A stretch of 21,973 nt of DNA from Defluviitaleaceae bacterium (GTDB taxonomy: Bacteria; Bacillota; Clostridia; Lachnospirales; WRAX01). Below the pieces are notes generated by a model that was given only the letters and a program-made list of their open reading frames with translations, did no database searches and was not told the DNA's origin. The position numbers were made by a program, and so were the translations under genes. This document shows, in pieces, positions 14,236 to 21,714 of this stretch. The stretch lies in NCBI GenBank assembly GCA_009781815.1, contig WQVB01000002.1, forward strand, positions 1 to 21,973. Direction: 5' to 3'. Within the stretch, counting starts at the first letter, position 1; every line of letters begins with the position of its first letter.

Positions 14236-15840
14236 ATGACATCAAAAAAATCTCGCTTTGACTTTACCACAGCCATCATCCTTTCCACAATATCTTCTAT
14301 AATCAGCGTTGCTGTTGCTTTTTTAATAAGAAATATTGTTGACGCCACCCAATATGAAGATGTGGAAGCTTTAATAAAAGCCATATTGCTCACCATAGCT
14401 ATTTGGCCTGCAGATTTTTTGTTTAGCCTATTAGCCGTTCGTTTTAGGCTTTCTTATACCTTTGAGATGTTAAGGGTGGCAAGAGAGCACCGCATGGGCT
14501 TTTTGCTAAAACGCCGCCTTAAAACCCCTGGGGAAGACTCTAACAAAGATTTAAGCTTTTTTACAGCTGATATTGATGTGTTGAGAGATAAATACTATCG
14601 CCATAGAGCTTTGGTGGCCCTTCGCATATCTCGCATCGTCTTATCCGTAGCGGCCATGGTGTGGATAAGCCCTTGGATGACATTGGCGGTGCTTGGCATT
14701 ATAGGTCTTTTAACTTTAACCACCCTGCCCTTTGGCAAAGGCTTAAACCGCCGCACCAAGGCCTATTCTGACACCACGGCAGAGTACACCGACGTAGCAA
14801 GAGAGTGCCTACAAGGAAAAAGAGAGATAAACGCCTATGGCAAAGAGGCTGCTTTTTTAGAGCGACATGAAAAAGTCAATATCAAGGCAAAAAACGCCCG
14901 TATGAAAATGGAGTTTTTTGAGGCTTTAGCAAGCTTTACCGCAGGCTATTCTAACTTTTTTATTGTTCTTATCACCGTTAGCTTGGGGGCTTATTTTGTA
15001 CTTCAAGGCGAGCTTGGCTTTGGAGATTTGTTTGCTATAATCCAGCTGGTGCAAAACGTTGGCTGGCCTACAACTGAGTTTGTTGAAAGCTTAAACTCCA
15101 TGCGGTCTGCCAAGGCTTTATTAGAAAAAGCAAAAGAGAAAACAGAAGAGCAGCCTCAAGGTCAGCCCTTAAAGAGCTTTAAAAACTCTATCGAAATTAA
15201 AGGCTTAGGGCTAAAATATGATGATACATATGTGGTAAAAAATTTAAATCTAACCTTCAAAAAAGGCGGCAAATATGCCATCTTTGCCCCATCAGGCTAC
15301 GGCAAAACATCCATCGCAAAGGCACTAGCCCTAGAGTTTGCGGATTTTGACGGCAGCATAGAGGTTGATGGCGTAGACATCCGCAAAATAGACGTGGGAG
15401 ATTATAACAAAACCCTTAGATATGTTAGGCAAGACCCTTATTTGTTTAGCGATACAGTTTTAAACAACCTTACATTTTTCGAAGATAAACCTTTGCTAGA
15501 AGGGCAAAATATAGAAGAAGCCCTCAACATCACCCGTGTTTCAAACTTTTTAGATGAAGAGGGGCTTGAAAGGTCAATCTCTAACACCTCAGGCCTTTCT
15601 GGCGGGCAAAAGCAGCGTATCGTTTTGGCTAGAGCTTTGCTGCACAAGCCCGAAATTTTAGTGCTTGATGAGATAACATCGGGGGTAGATTTAACAACAG
15701 CTTGCAGCATCTTGGAAGATATTTTTAAAGACAAAAACCTAACAGTCATCGCCATCACCCACGAAAACGACGAAACCTTCCAAGGTCTTTTTGACCAAAT
15801 CATCCGCCTTGACCAATTGGGAGCAAACAAGGTGTGTTGA
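14236..15840 (+). CDS. ABC exporter, fused membrane and ATPase domains (half transporter)
   Basis: 534 residues. The membrane domain (about 10-290) has six predicted hydrophobic segments near 12-32, 46-68, 128-145, 147-167, 236-256 and 260-275. The ATPase domain (about 318-534) has A-loop Tyr (DDTYVV), Walker A APSGYGKTS (351-359), Q-loop VRQDPYLF (397-404), signature LSGGQKQR (454-461), Walker B ILVLDEITSG (474-483) and H-loop ITHEN. It likely works as a homodimer exporting a small or lipid-like substrate, which is unknown. Oddity: the first Gly of Walker A is Ala351. The start is ATG 14236 with AAGGAGG 8 nt upstream; the frame is open upstream from 14137 but has no ribosome site there. A TTTACT-N17-TATCAT (14180-14208) is a weak promoter candidate. 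It stands alone, with no partner ABC gene beside it. Confidence 0.9.
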   Translation: MTSKKSRFDFTTAIILSTISSIISVAVAFLIRNIVDATQYEDVEALIKAILLTIAIWPADFLFSLLAVRFRLSYTFEMLRVAREHRMGFLLKRRLKTPGEDSNKDLSFFTADIDVLRDKYYRHRALVALRISRIVLSVAAMVWISPWMTLAVLGIIGLLTLTTLPFGKGLNRRTKAYSDTTAEYTDVARECLQGKREINAYGKEAAFLERHEKVNIKAKNARMKMEFFEALASFTAGYSNFFIVLITVSLGAYFVLQGELGFGDLFAIIQLVQNVGWPTTEFVESLNSMRSAKALLEKAKEKTEEQPQGQPLKSFKNSIEIKGLGLKYDDTYVVKNLNLTFKKGGKYAIFAPSGYGKTSIAKALALEFADFDGSIEVDGVDIRKIDVGDYNKTLRYVRQDPYLFSDTVLNNLTFFEDKPLLEGQNIEEALNITRVSNFLDEEGLERSISNTSGLSGGQKQRIVLARALLHKPEILVLDEITSGVDLTTACSILEDIFKDKNLTVIAITHENDETFQGLFDQIIRLDQLGANKVC

Positions 15841-15850
15841 TATCCCTAAT

Positions 15851-15972
15851 GTCATCCCCAACTTGATTGGGGATCTCCCTATACTGATTGCTTGCTATGT
15901 TGTACGTTATGCTAGGGAGATCCCGCATCCGTAGGTTGAGCCTGGTTTTAGGCGAAACAAGTGCGGGATGAC
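15851..15972. repeat. chimeric palindromic element with an insertion in its right loop
   Basis: The left arm is ATCCCCAA-CTTGA-TTGGGGAT after GTC; the right arm is ATCCCGCA/TGCGGGAT before GAC. CTCCCTA...TAGGGAG pairs next to the arms. The right loop, normally 5 nt, holds an extra 29 nt at 15930-15958 that contains its own GCCT...AGGC palindrome. It lies in the 368-bp gap between the ABC gene and the lipoprotein gene. Confidence 0.85.
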
Positions 15973-16015
15973 GGCATGAGACGGTAACTCAAATATTCAA
16001 CTTCGCTACAGGTCT

Positions 16016-16107
16016 ATTGCGGACTTGATCCGCAATCCCTCTCATGATCTGAATAATCCAGGAAGGGAGAGGATCCTGAATCAAGCCTTGCCAAGGGTTC
16101 AGGATGA
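16016..16107. repeat. chimeric palindromic element with a 12-nt loop insertion
   Basis: The left hairpin ATTGCGGA-CTTGA-TCCGCAAT is paired with a right hairpin of another type, ATCCTGAA/TTCAGGAT then GAC. CCTTGCCAAGGG (16086-16097), itself a palindrome, sits between the loop TCAAG and the second half of the right stem. The core (CTCTCATGATCTGAATAATC) resembles sequence at about 14042-14065. An outer TTCGCTACAGGTCTA motif shared with family A flanks it on the left. Confidence 0.82.
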
Positions 16108-16149
16108 CATTATCAACGCAATATATCCACACCCGACCAATTATGATAT

Positions 16150-16178
16150 TTGATTTTTATATGCTCATATGCTATAAT
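16150..16178 (+). promoter_or_regulatory. sigma-A-type promoter, TTGATT-N17-TATAAT
   Basis: TTGATT at 16150-16155 and TATAAT at 16173-16178, 17 bp apart, about 30 bp before the lipoprotein start codon. It begins right after the chimeric repeat ends. Confidence 0.75.
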
Positions 16179-16208
16179 TTTAGGAAGTTTATATCTTTGG
16201 AGGCAGCT

Positions 16209-16595
16209 ATGAGAAATCACATTAAAAAACTATTCGTTTTATTGTTCTTGTTTGGGATTATGCTTTTCACGGGATGTGGCGACACAACGGGCGATGGTAT
16301 AACCTTGACCATTGTAGAGCAACAATGGATCAGACATGCACCGCAACCACCTAGAATCGCAACTCGAGAGGTGATGCTTGACGACACCATAACACTTGAG
16401 TGTATATGGAGCGGAGAAGTAGCTATCTCCATAAGGGAGATACATGAGGATTTTGTGGTAATTTCTTATGAATACTTATATAGGCAACCCATAAGGCCTA
16501 CTCACGTTGCAGAAGTTAGATACGGCGAAGAATATAAAATCTACTCACCAACTTTAAGTTCATGGTTTGAATGGACGTTAGTTTTTGAAAGGTAG
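16209..16595 (+). CDS. small secreted lipoprotein of unknown function
   Basis: 128 residues. A lipoprotein signal is clear: basic start MRNHIKK, hydrophobic LFVLLFLFGIMLF, then lipobox FTGC with Cys23 as the lipidated residue. The mature part of about 105 residues is predicted to be beta-rich (ITLTIVEQQWI, DDTITLECIWSGEVAISI, DFVVISYEYLY) and I do not recognise it. It would sit on the outer face of the membrane. The start ATG 16209 has GGAGG at 16199-16203. The open frame extends upstream to 16104, but that part overlaps the promoter and repeat. It is a single-gene unit with its own promoter and terminator. Confidence 0.85.
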   Translation: MRNHIKKLFVLLFLFGIMLFTGCGDTTGDGITLTIVEQQWIRHAPQPPRIATREVMLDDTITLECIWSGEVAISIREIHEDFVVISYEYLYRQPIRPTHVAEVRYGEEYKIYSPTLSSWFEWTLVFER

Positions 16596-16605
16596 TAATC
16601 CCCAG

Positions 16606-16630
16606 CCCCTAGTTAGGGGTTGTTTTTTTT
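16606..16630 (+). terminator. intrinsic terminator after the lipoprotein gene
   Basis: CCCCTA (16606-16611) pairs with TAGGGG (16614-16619); the T-rich tail (TTG then eight T) follows to 16630. It separates the lipoprotein gene from recJ. Confidence 0.82.
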
Positions 16631-16690
16631 CACGAAATTTGTTAAAATAGTTACTTAGAGATTTTGCTAAAATATTGGAGGATACACCCC

Positions 16691-18460
16691 TTGAAAAAGT
16701 GGATTTTAAAAGAAAACGACGCAAATATAAGCCTTATGGCGGAGACTTTAAAGCTAAAGCCCGCCCTGTGCCACATTTTAGCCAACAGGGGTATACGCTC
16801 AAAAAATGCTGTTATAAAGTTTCTCAACCCCCTAATGAAGTTTTTAAACCCCATTGAAGAGATGCTAGGCGTTAAAGGCACTTGTGAAATTATCAAACAA
16901 GCCATTGAAAAAGGCGAAAAAATATGCATTTTTGGGGATTATGATGTGGATGGGGTGTGCAGCACGGTCATTCTTTTTAAAACTTTAAAAAGCCTTGGGG
17001 CGGATTGTGAGTATTATATACCCCATCGTGAAAAAGAGGGTTATGGCTTAAATATTGCCGCCATAGAAGATATTGCAAGCCGCTGCCAAATCATCATGGC
17101 TGTTGACAACGGTATATCCGCCATAGAAGAGGTTAAAAGAGCTGTAGAGCTTGGCTTGACCGTAGTCATCATCGACCACCACCAAACCCCTGCCCAAGAG
17201 ATTGATGGCAGCTGGCAAGAGACCCTGCCACAAGCCCACGCTATTATAAACCCCAAGCAACACGCCTGCCCCTACCCTTTCAAAGAGATGAGTGCCGCTG
17301 GCATTGTATATAGGTTTTGCAAGCATTTGTATGAGTTTTTCGGCAAGCCTTTTGATATAGACGAAGAAGCCCTAATTTTCGCCACCATATCCACCTTTTG
17401 TGATGTGGTTGATTTGGTGGATGATAATAGGATTATAGCCAAAAACGGTATGCGTCTTCTAGGGCAACAAAAAGTAACTAATATAGGGCTTGACACCTTG
17501 ATAAAGGCTAGAAACATAGAATGTGACGATATTGATGACTTTGCCATAGGCTTCATCCTAGGCCCTTGCATAAACGCCAGCGGCAGGCTAGATTCGGCAG
17601 CTTTGGCTGTAGAGCTATTTTTAACGGAAGACGAAGCAGAAGCAGCCCACCTTGCCGAGAGGCTTGTAATGTTAAACGAACAACGAAAAGACCTATGTGC
17701 AAAGCATGTAGATGATGCCATAGCAAGCCTTGATATAGAAGACTTGGATGACATAATCGTCCTCTACATACCCCACATACACGAAAGCATTGCAGGCATT
17801 GTGGCAGGCCGCATAAAAGAGCATACAGGCCACCCTACCATCGTTTTTTCTAAAGCTGGGGAGGTGGCAAAGGGCTCTGCCCGCTCTATAGAGGCTTACA
17901 ACATCTTTGAAGAGATGCAAAAAAATAAAGATTTGTTAGACCGCTTTGGAGGTCATAAAATGGCGGCAGGGGCAACCCTAGCTATAGAAAATATAGATAT
18001 TTTGCGACAACGGCTAAACCACGCCTCCACCCTCAAGCAGGAGGATTTTGTGCCGATCATAAGCGGCGAAAAGGAGCTTAGCCTAGATGATATAACCTTT
18101 GAGTTAGCAAGCGATATAGACGCCCTTGCCCCCTTTGGCAAAGGCAACCGAGAGCCCGTCTTTTTCACCAAAAGCATATTCACCGAGCGAATAGAGATTA
18201 TAGGGCAAAGCGGGCAAACCCTTCGTTTTATTTTTAGAAGCGATAATGGACGTAAAATAACCGCCATAGCCTTTAAAGCCACCGATAAGTTTGTAAGCTT
18301 TTTGCAAGAAAAATATAGTGATGAGATTGTCGAAGGCTTTGCTAGTGGGCGACATAAAAGCTTAAATATTAAAATGGATTTGGCTTATAATATACGCATA
18401 AACCACTATAAGGGCAACGCAAGCTTGCAGTTGGTTATTTTGGATTTTAAGCATCCTTAA
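16691..18460 (+). CDS. recJ: single-stranded-DNA-specific exonuclease RecJ
   Basis: 5'-3' ssDNA exonuclease of the DHH superfamily, used in recombination and mismatch or base excision repair. The start is TTG 16691 with GGAGG at 16677-16681, giving (M)KKWILKEND, the usual RecJ opening, and 589 residues; the frame is open to 16664 but without a ribosome site. Motifs in this numbering: GDYDVDGVCS (82-91), DNG (139-141), IDHHQT (161-166, the DHH motif), NASGRLD (295-301), then DHHA1 with GSARSIEAYNI (395-405) and FGGHKMAAG (419-427), and a C-terminal OB-like region (about 455-589). All metal-binding motifs are present. It is followed by 456 bp of repeats, then apt, so the common recJ-apt linkage is kept. 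Confidence 0.96.
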   Translation: MKKWILKENDANISLMAETLKLKPALCHILANRGIRSKNAVIKFLNPLMKFLNPIEEMLGVKGTCEIIKQAIEKGEKICIFGDYDVDGVCSTVILFKTLKSLGADCEYYIPHREKEGYGLNIAAIEDIASRCQIIMAVDNGISAIEEVKRAVELGLTVVIIDHHQTPAQEIDGSWQETLPQAHAIINPKQHACPYPFKEMSAAGIVYRFCKHLYEFFGKPFDIDEEALIFATISTFCDVVDLVDDNRIIAKNGMRLLGQQKVTNIGLDTLIKARNIECDDIDDFAIGFILGPCINASGRLDSAALAVELFLTEDEAEAAHLAERLVMLNEQRKDLCAKHVDDAIASLDIEDLDDIIVLYIPHIHESIAGIVAGRIKEHTGHPTIVFSKAGEVAKGSARSIEAYNIFEEMQKNKDLLDRFGGHKMAAGATLAIENIDILRQRLNHASTLKQEDFVPIISGEKELSLDDITFELASDIDALAPFGKGNREPVFFTKSIFTERIEIIGQSGQTLRFIFRSDNGRKITAIAFKATDKFVSFLQEKYSDEIVEGFASGRHKSLNIKMDLAYNIRINHYKGNASLQLVILDFKHP

Positions 18461-18484
18461 AGTGTCATTGGGAATGTACTTCAT

Positions 18485-18586
18485 CCCTGTAGGGAATGGA
18501 TTTATCCATTCCGAAATTGTGTTCCTAACTATGCTAATAATCCTTCCCCAACATAGCGGAATGGATAAATCCATTCCCTACAAGGG
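18485..18586. repeat. palindromic element, family 2, full copy (about 100 bp)
   Basis: CCTGTAGGGAATGGAT at the left and ATCCATTCCCTACA at the right are inverted. Each arm is also a hairpin with 9-bp GGAATGGAT stems. The core (CTAATAATCCTTCC) is the reverse of that at 7551-7649. It is the first of two repeats in the recJ-apt gap. Confidence 0.88.
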
Positions 18587-18696
18587 TCAATTGGGCGAGA
18601 GGTGCATTTTTTGATATAAGCCTGATGGCGTATGGAGAGTATTCATAATGGGCTTGTTGCAAAATTATATGGGTGCAGCCACACCATTCCCCCAAC

Positions 18697-18794
18697 GTCA
18701 TCCCGTGCTTGACACGGGATCTATGTATGATAGTATACAATCCCAATTAGAGCTACCCTTCTCCAATTAGATCCCGTGTCAAGCACGGGATGAC
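18697..18794. repeat. palindromic element, family A copy 4 (98 bp, ATCCCGTG stems)
   Basis: Inverted hairpin arms ATCCCGTG-CTTGA-CACGGGAT enclose the family A core (CTATGTATGATAGT ... CTTCTCCAATTAG). The outer inverted pair is CATAATGGGCTTGTTGCAAA (about 18645-18664) with TTTCACTACAAGCCTAATG (18854-18872), so the unit is about 235 bp. It ends roughly 40 bp before apt. No clear promoter for apt was found between them. Confidence 0.9.
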
Positions 18795-18916
18795 GGTAGG
18801 GGCGGTTCGGGATGACGAGCATGAATGATATGGGATGATGACACTTGGGTTCGTTTCACTACAAGCCTAATGACAAATAAGATGCAAGATGGCAATCAAA
18901 AACATGGAGGCTTTAT

Positions 18917-19432
18917 ATGATAGACCTAAAAAATATTATAAGAAATTTCCCCAACTTCCCCAAAGAAGGCATAATTTTTAGAGACATTATGCCTATCCTT
19001 GCAAACCCGCCCTATTTTCAACATGCAATAGAGCAAATCGAAAAAACATTGGAAGATGTGGATTATGACATTATTATAGCCCCTGAATCTCGTGGGTTTA
19101 TCTTTGCAGCACCTATAGCTTTAAGGCAAAGCAAGCCCCTTGTACTAGCTCGCAAAAAAGGCAAGCTGCCTGGAGATGTAGAAAAGCAAGCCTACTCCTT
19201 AGAATATGGCGAAGATTATATTGAGATGCAAAAAGACGCCATAAAACCCAATCAAAAAATCGTTATTATAGATGATTTACTAGCCACAGGCGGCACGGTG
19301 GGCTGCATATGCAAAATGGTTGAATACCTTGGCGGGCAGGTGTCAGCTCTCGCTTTTCTAATAGAGCTTGAAGGCCTTGGAGGAAAAGAAGTTTTAAATA
19401 AATACAATATACACTCTATTATAAAATACTAG
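18917..19432 (+). CDS. apt: adenine phosphoribosyltransferase
   Basis: Salvages adenine: adenine plus PRPP gives AMP and pyrophosphate. The 171 residues are the family length. Seen: NFPKEGIIFRDIMPIL (13-28), the base-site motif APESRGF (55-61), flexible-loop region RKKGKLP (79-85), EYGEDYIEMQKD (97-108) and the PRPP-binding motif VIIDDLLATGGT (116-127). GGAGG precedes the ATG. prs starts 12 bp after the stop, so a consumer of PRPP and a producer of PRPP are in one operon. Confidence 0.97.
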   Translation: MIDLKNIIRNFPNFPKEGIIFRDIMPILANPPYFQHAIEQIEKTLEDVDYDIIIAPESRGFIFAAPIALRQSKPLVLARKKGKLPGDVEKQAYSLEYGEDYIEMQKDAIKPNQKIVIIDDLLATGGTVGCICKMVEYLGGQVSALAFLIELEGLGGKEVLNKYNIHSIIKY

Positions 19433-19444
19433 GAGGCGGCAACA

Positions 19445-20584
19445 ATGGCATATAGAATGAAGTGCAACAATAGGGATATTGACTTTACGGGTGATTTAGG
19501 TATTATAGCCCTTAAAAGCTGCGAAGAGCTAGGCAAAAAGATGGACTCAAGCATCAAAGCTTTAAGAGAAAAAGAGGGCATCCCCCTCCCAGAAAGCGGC
19601 ACATTTTTGATTGATATGGAAGAGATACGTTTTTCAAACGGTGAGGGTAAGGTGATTATTCACGACTCTATCAGGGGCAAAGACATCTACATTATATCAG
19701 ACGTGGGCAATTATAGCTGCACATACCCCCTATATGGCCACGAAAACCGCATGGGGCCTGATGAGCATTATCAAAGCATAAAACGAGCCGTCTCCGCCAT
19801 TGGTGGCAAGGCCGCCCGCATTAATGTGGTGATGCCCATGCTCTACGCCTCTAGGCAAGATAGGCGAAAGGGTCGTGAATCTCTCGATTGCTCTATGACA
19901 TTGCGTGAGCTTGAGCATATGGGCGTTAAAACCCTTGTAACCTTTGACGTGCATAACTCTAGCGTGCAAAACGCCACCACCCTCATGTCTTTTGAAAATA
20001 TCTATGCCACCTATGAGATTGTAAAAAACTTTTTAGAAGATGAAGAAGATATATTAACCAACAAAGATAACTTTTTAATCATCAGCCCTGACGTGGGCGG
20101 CATGGAGCGTGCTGTTTACTACTCCACCGTTATGAACACCGACGTGGGCATGTTTTACAAAAGGCGTGATTACAGCCGCATAGAATCTGGCAGAAACCCC
20201 ATAGTGCAGCATGAGTATCTAGGTAAAGATGTAGAGGGCAAAAATGTTATTATTATTGACGACATGATAGCCTCGGGGGAGTCTATAGCAGAAATCGCAA
20301 AAGAGCTAAAAAACCGCAAAGCCAACAAAATCTTTGCTGCTACAACTTTCGCAATGTTTACAAAGGGCGACGGCATTTTTCAAGATTTGTATGACCAAGG
20401 CCTGCTAGACCGCCTATACTCCACAAACTTGACCTATGTGCCAGAAGAAACCACCAAAAAGCCTTGGTTTAAGCATATAGATATGTCTCCCTTTGCGGCA
20501 GAGATTATAAGCAACCTTAACATGAACAAATCCCTAACCCCCGTTGTAGACGCCACCAGCCGCCTTTCGGATAAGTTAAACTAG
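19445..20584 (+). CDS. prs: ribose-phosphate pyrophosphokinase, long divergent form
   Basis: Makes PRPP from ribose 5-phosphate and ATP for nucleotide, histidine and tryptophan synthesis. 379 residues, against about 310-320 for classical Prs. There is an extra N-terminal region of about 60 residues, and the motifs are recognisable but altered: DVGNYSCTYPLYGHENRMGPDEHY (86-109), the catalytic loop YASRQDRRKGRESLDC (134-149), FDVHNSSVQN (167-176), SPDVGGMERA (214-223) and the PRPP loop IIIDDMIASGESI (269-281; classical DDMIDTAGT). This form is, as I recall, typical of Lachnospiraceae-like Clostridia. AGGAGG precedes the ATG. It is cotranscribed with apt. It ends near a family A repeat; no terminator was seen. 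Confidence 0.93.
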   Translation: MAYRMKCNNRDIDFTGDLGIIALKSCEELGKKMDSSIKALREKEGIPLPESGTFLIDMEEIRFSNGEGKVIIHDSIRGKDIYIISDVGNYSCTYPLYGHENRMGPDEHYQSIKRAVSAIGGKAARINVVMPMLYASRQDRRKGRESLDCSMTLRELEHMGVKTLVTFDVHNSSVQNATTLMSFENIYATYEIVKNFLEDEEDILTNKDNFLIISPDVGGMERAVYYSTVMNTDVGMFYKRRDYSRIESGRNPIVQHEYLGKDVEGKNVIIIDDMIASGESIAEIAKELKNRKANKIFAATTFAMFTKGDGIFQDLYDQGLLDRLYSTNLTYVPEETTKKPWFKHIDMSPFAAEIISNLNMNKSLTPVVDATSRLSDKLN

Positions 20585-20665
20585 CCGCTAATCTTGTTGC
20601 AAAACGCCCCTCATCCCCAGCCTGCCCCGTACTCCGATACGGGGTCATCCCGTGCCACCCCTACC

Positions 20666-20763
20666 GTCATCCCGTGCTTGACACGGGATCTAATTGGAGA
20701 AGGACAGGCTTAGTTGGGGTTGCATACTATCATGCATAGATCCCGTGTCAAGCACGGGATGAC
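20666..20763. repeat. palindromic element, family A copy 5 (98 bp, ATCCCGTG stems, inverted)
   Basis: Inverted hairpin arms with ATCCCGTG stems surround the family A core in reverse (CTAATTGGAGAAGG ... ACTATCATGCATAG). The outer pair is CTAATCTTGTTGCAAAACG (20588-20606) with CGTTTCGCTACAAGTCTAATG (20776-20796). Between the outer and inner repeat on the left lie a separate hairpin CCCCGTA-CTCCGA-TACGGGG (about 20626-20645) and an extra GTCATCCCGTGCC half-stem. These fill the 322-bp gap after prs. Confidence 0.9.
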
Positions 20764-20906
20764 GACACTTGGGTTCGTTTCGCTACAAGTCTAATGACGA
20801 GCTTAAGCAATCGGCAGACTTGACATGCATAAGCCCACTCACACCGTGGCAAAATAACAATTACACTAGACACCATAGCACCAACACACCCCAACCTGGA
20901 GTAACT

Positions 20907-21629
20907 ATGAATTTTAAACCAACAATAGAAGACCTTTTTAAAATGGAGATCACCACCTTATCGCCAAAAGAAACAAAAATTTTGGTAGATAGGGTGATAA
21001 GCAGCGAAGATATCTGCCACGCTTTAGAGACATGTCTAAGCAGCACCCATCTTTTTTACAAGGTGGGTGATATTTGCGACGCCGTTTTTACCCGCTCTCT
21101 TTCTAGCCTTGCTATATCCTCCATTTTAGATATAGATGTAAAGGTTCAAATCATCCCCCTTTCTCTTCTTGACAATGCTTTAGATAAGGCTTTGCTGTAT
21201 TTGAAAAAAGAGATAGACACTAGAGGCTATGTAGACCTTAGGGGCAGGTGGGCAAACGCCATCGAAAACGGGGCAAAAATGCTGCACAGCCTTGCTTTGC
21301 ACTCTAACATCCCCAAAGAGAGATATGCCGAGATATTGCAAGCCATCGAGGTTTGCCTTTTGAAAAATGGGCATATCTACACAGGGCAAGAGAGTGAGAT
21401 TTTCTCTCAAACAGTCAAAGCTATGATAGAGCGAGGTTTGGGTTCTACCCCTTTGAATGGCTGGTTGGCATCCCTAGCAACTAGCTCCACCTCTTATAAC
21501 GGTCGCAAAAACACCCTTAACTTTTTAAAAACCCTCTACTTTGTCTTTAAAAAAGATAACGAAAACCTAAAAATACGCCTTAATATATACGAAAATATCC
21601 TAAAACTACAAGAGCTAACCGATTTTTAG
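20907..21629 (+). CDS. DUF2785-like helical protein
   Basis: 240 residues, mostly helical, without signal peptide or membrane segment. The segment RGYVDLRGRWANAIENGAKMLHSLALH (106-132), followed by a helix and IYTGQESEIF (157-166), resembles the DUF2785 pattern RGY..KGWAHA.AHGADLL and its later E-rich helix. The usual histidines of WAHA and AHG are Asn and Glu-Asn here, so it is a divergent or altered member. The function of the family is not known. The start is ATG 20907 with GGAG at 20898-20901; the frame is open to 20769, but that part is repeat. It stands alone with its own terminator, whose left arm encodes the last codons (ELTD) and whose loop contains the stop. Confidence 0.7.
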   Translation: MNFKPTIEDLFKMEITTLSPKETKILVDRVISSEDICHALETCLSSTHLFYKVGDICDAVFTRSLSSLAISSILDIDVKVQIIPLSLLDNALDKALLYLKKEIDTRGYVDLRGRWANAIENGAKMLHSLALHSNIPKERYAEILQAIEVCLLKNGHIYTGQESEIFSQTVKAMIERGLGSTPLNGWLASLATSSTSYNGRKNTLNFLKTLYFVFKKDNENLKIRLNIYENILKLQELTDF

Positions 21630-21645
21630 TCGGTTAGCTCTTTTT
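21612..21645 (+). terminator. intrinsic terminator overlapping the end of the DUF2785-like gene
   Basis: GAGCTAACCGA (21612-21622) pairs perfectly with TCGGTTAGCTC (21630-21640); five T follow. The loop contains the TAG stop codon of the gene. Confidence 0.92.
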
Positions 21646-21714
21646 GATTGCATATCCGTTTCGTTTTCGCCATCATACCGCATCACACCAAGCCACCACA
21701 CCACACTCCATACC

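Noticed and set aside
16104..16208. N-terminal extension of the lipoprotein by 35 residues
   Set aside because: It would cover the TTGATT-N17-TATAAT promoter and put residues before a clear signal peptide.
2219..20763. CRISPR array
   Set aside because: Repeats are scattered kilobases apart, palindromic at two scales and in both orientations, with no regular spacers and no cas genes.
20769..20906. N-terminal extension of the DUF2785-like protein by 46 residues
   Set aside because: The region is the outer part of a family A repeat; GGAG supports ATG 20907.
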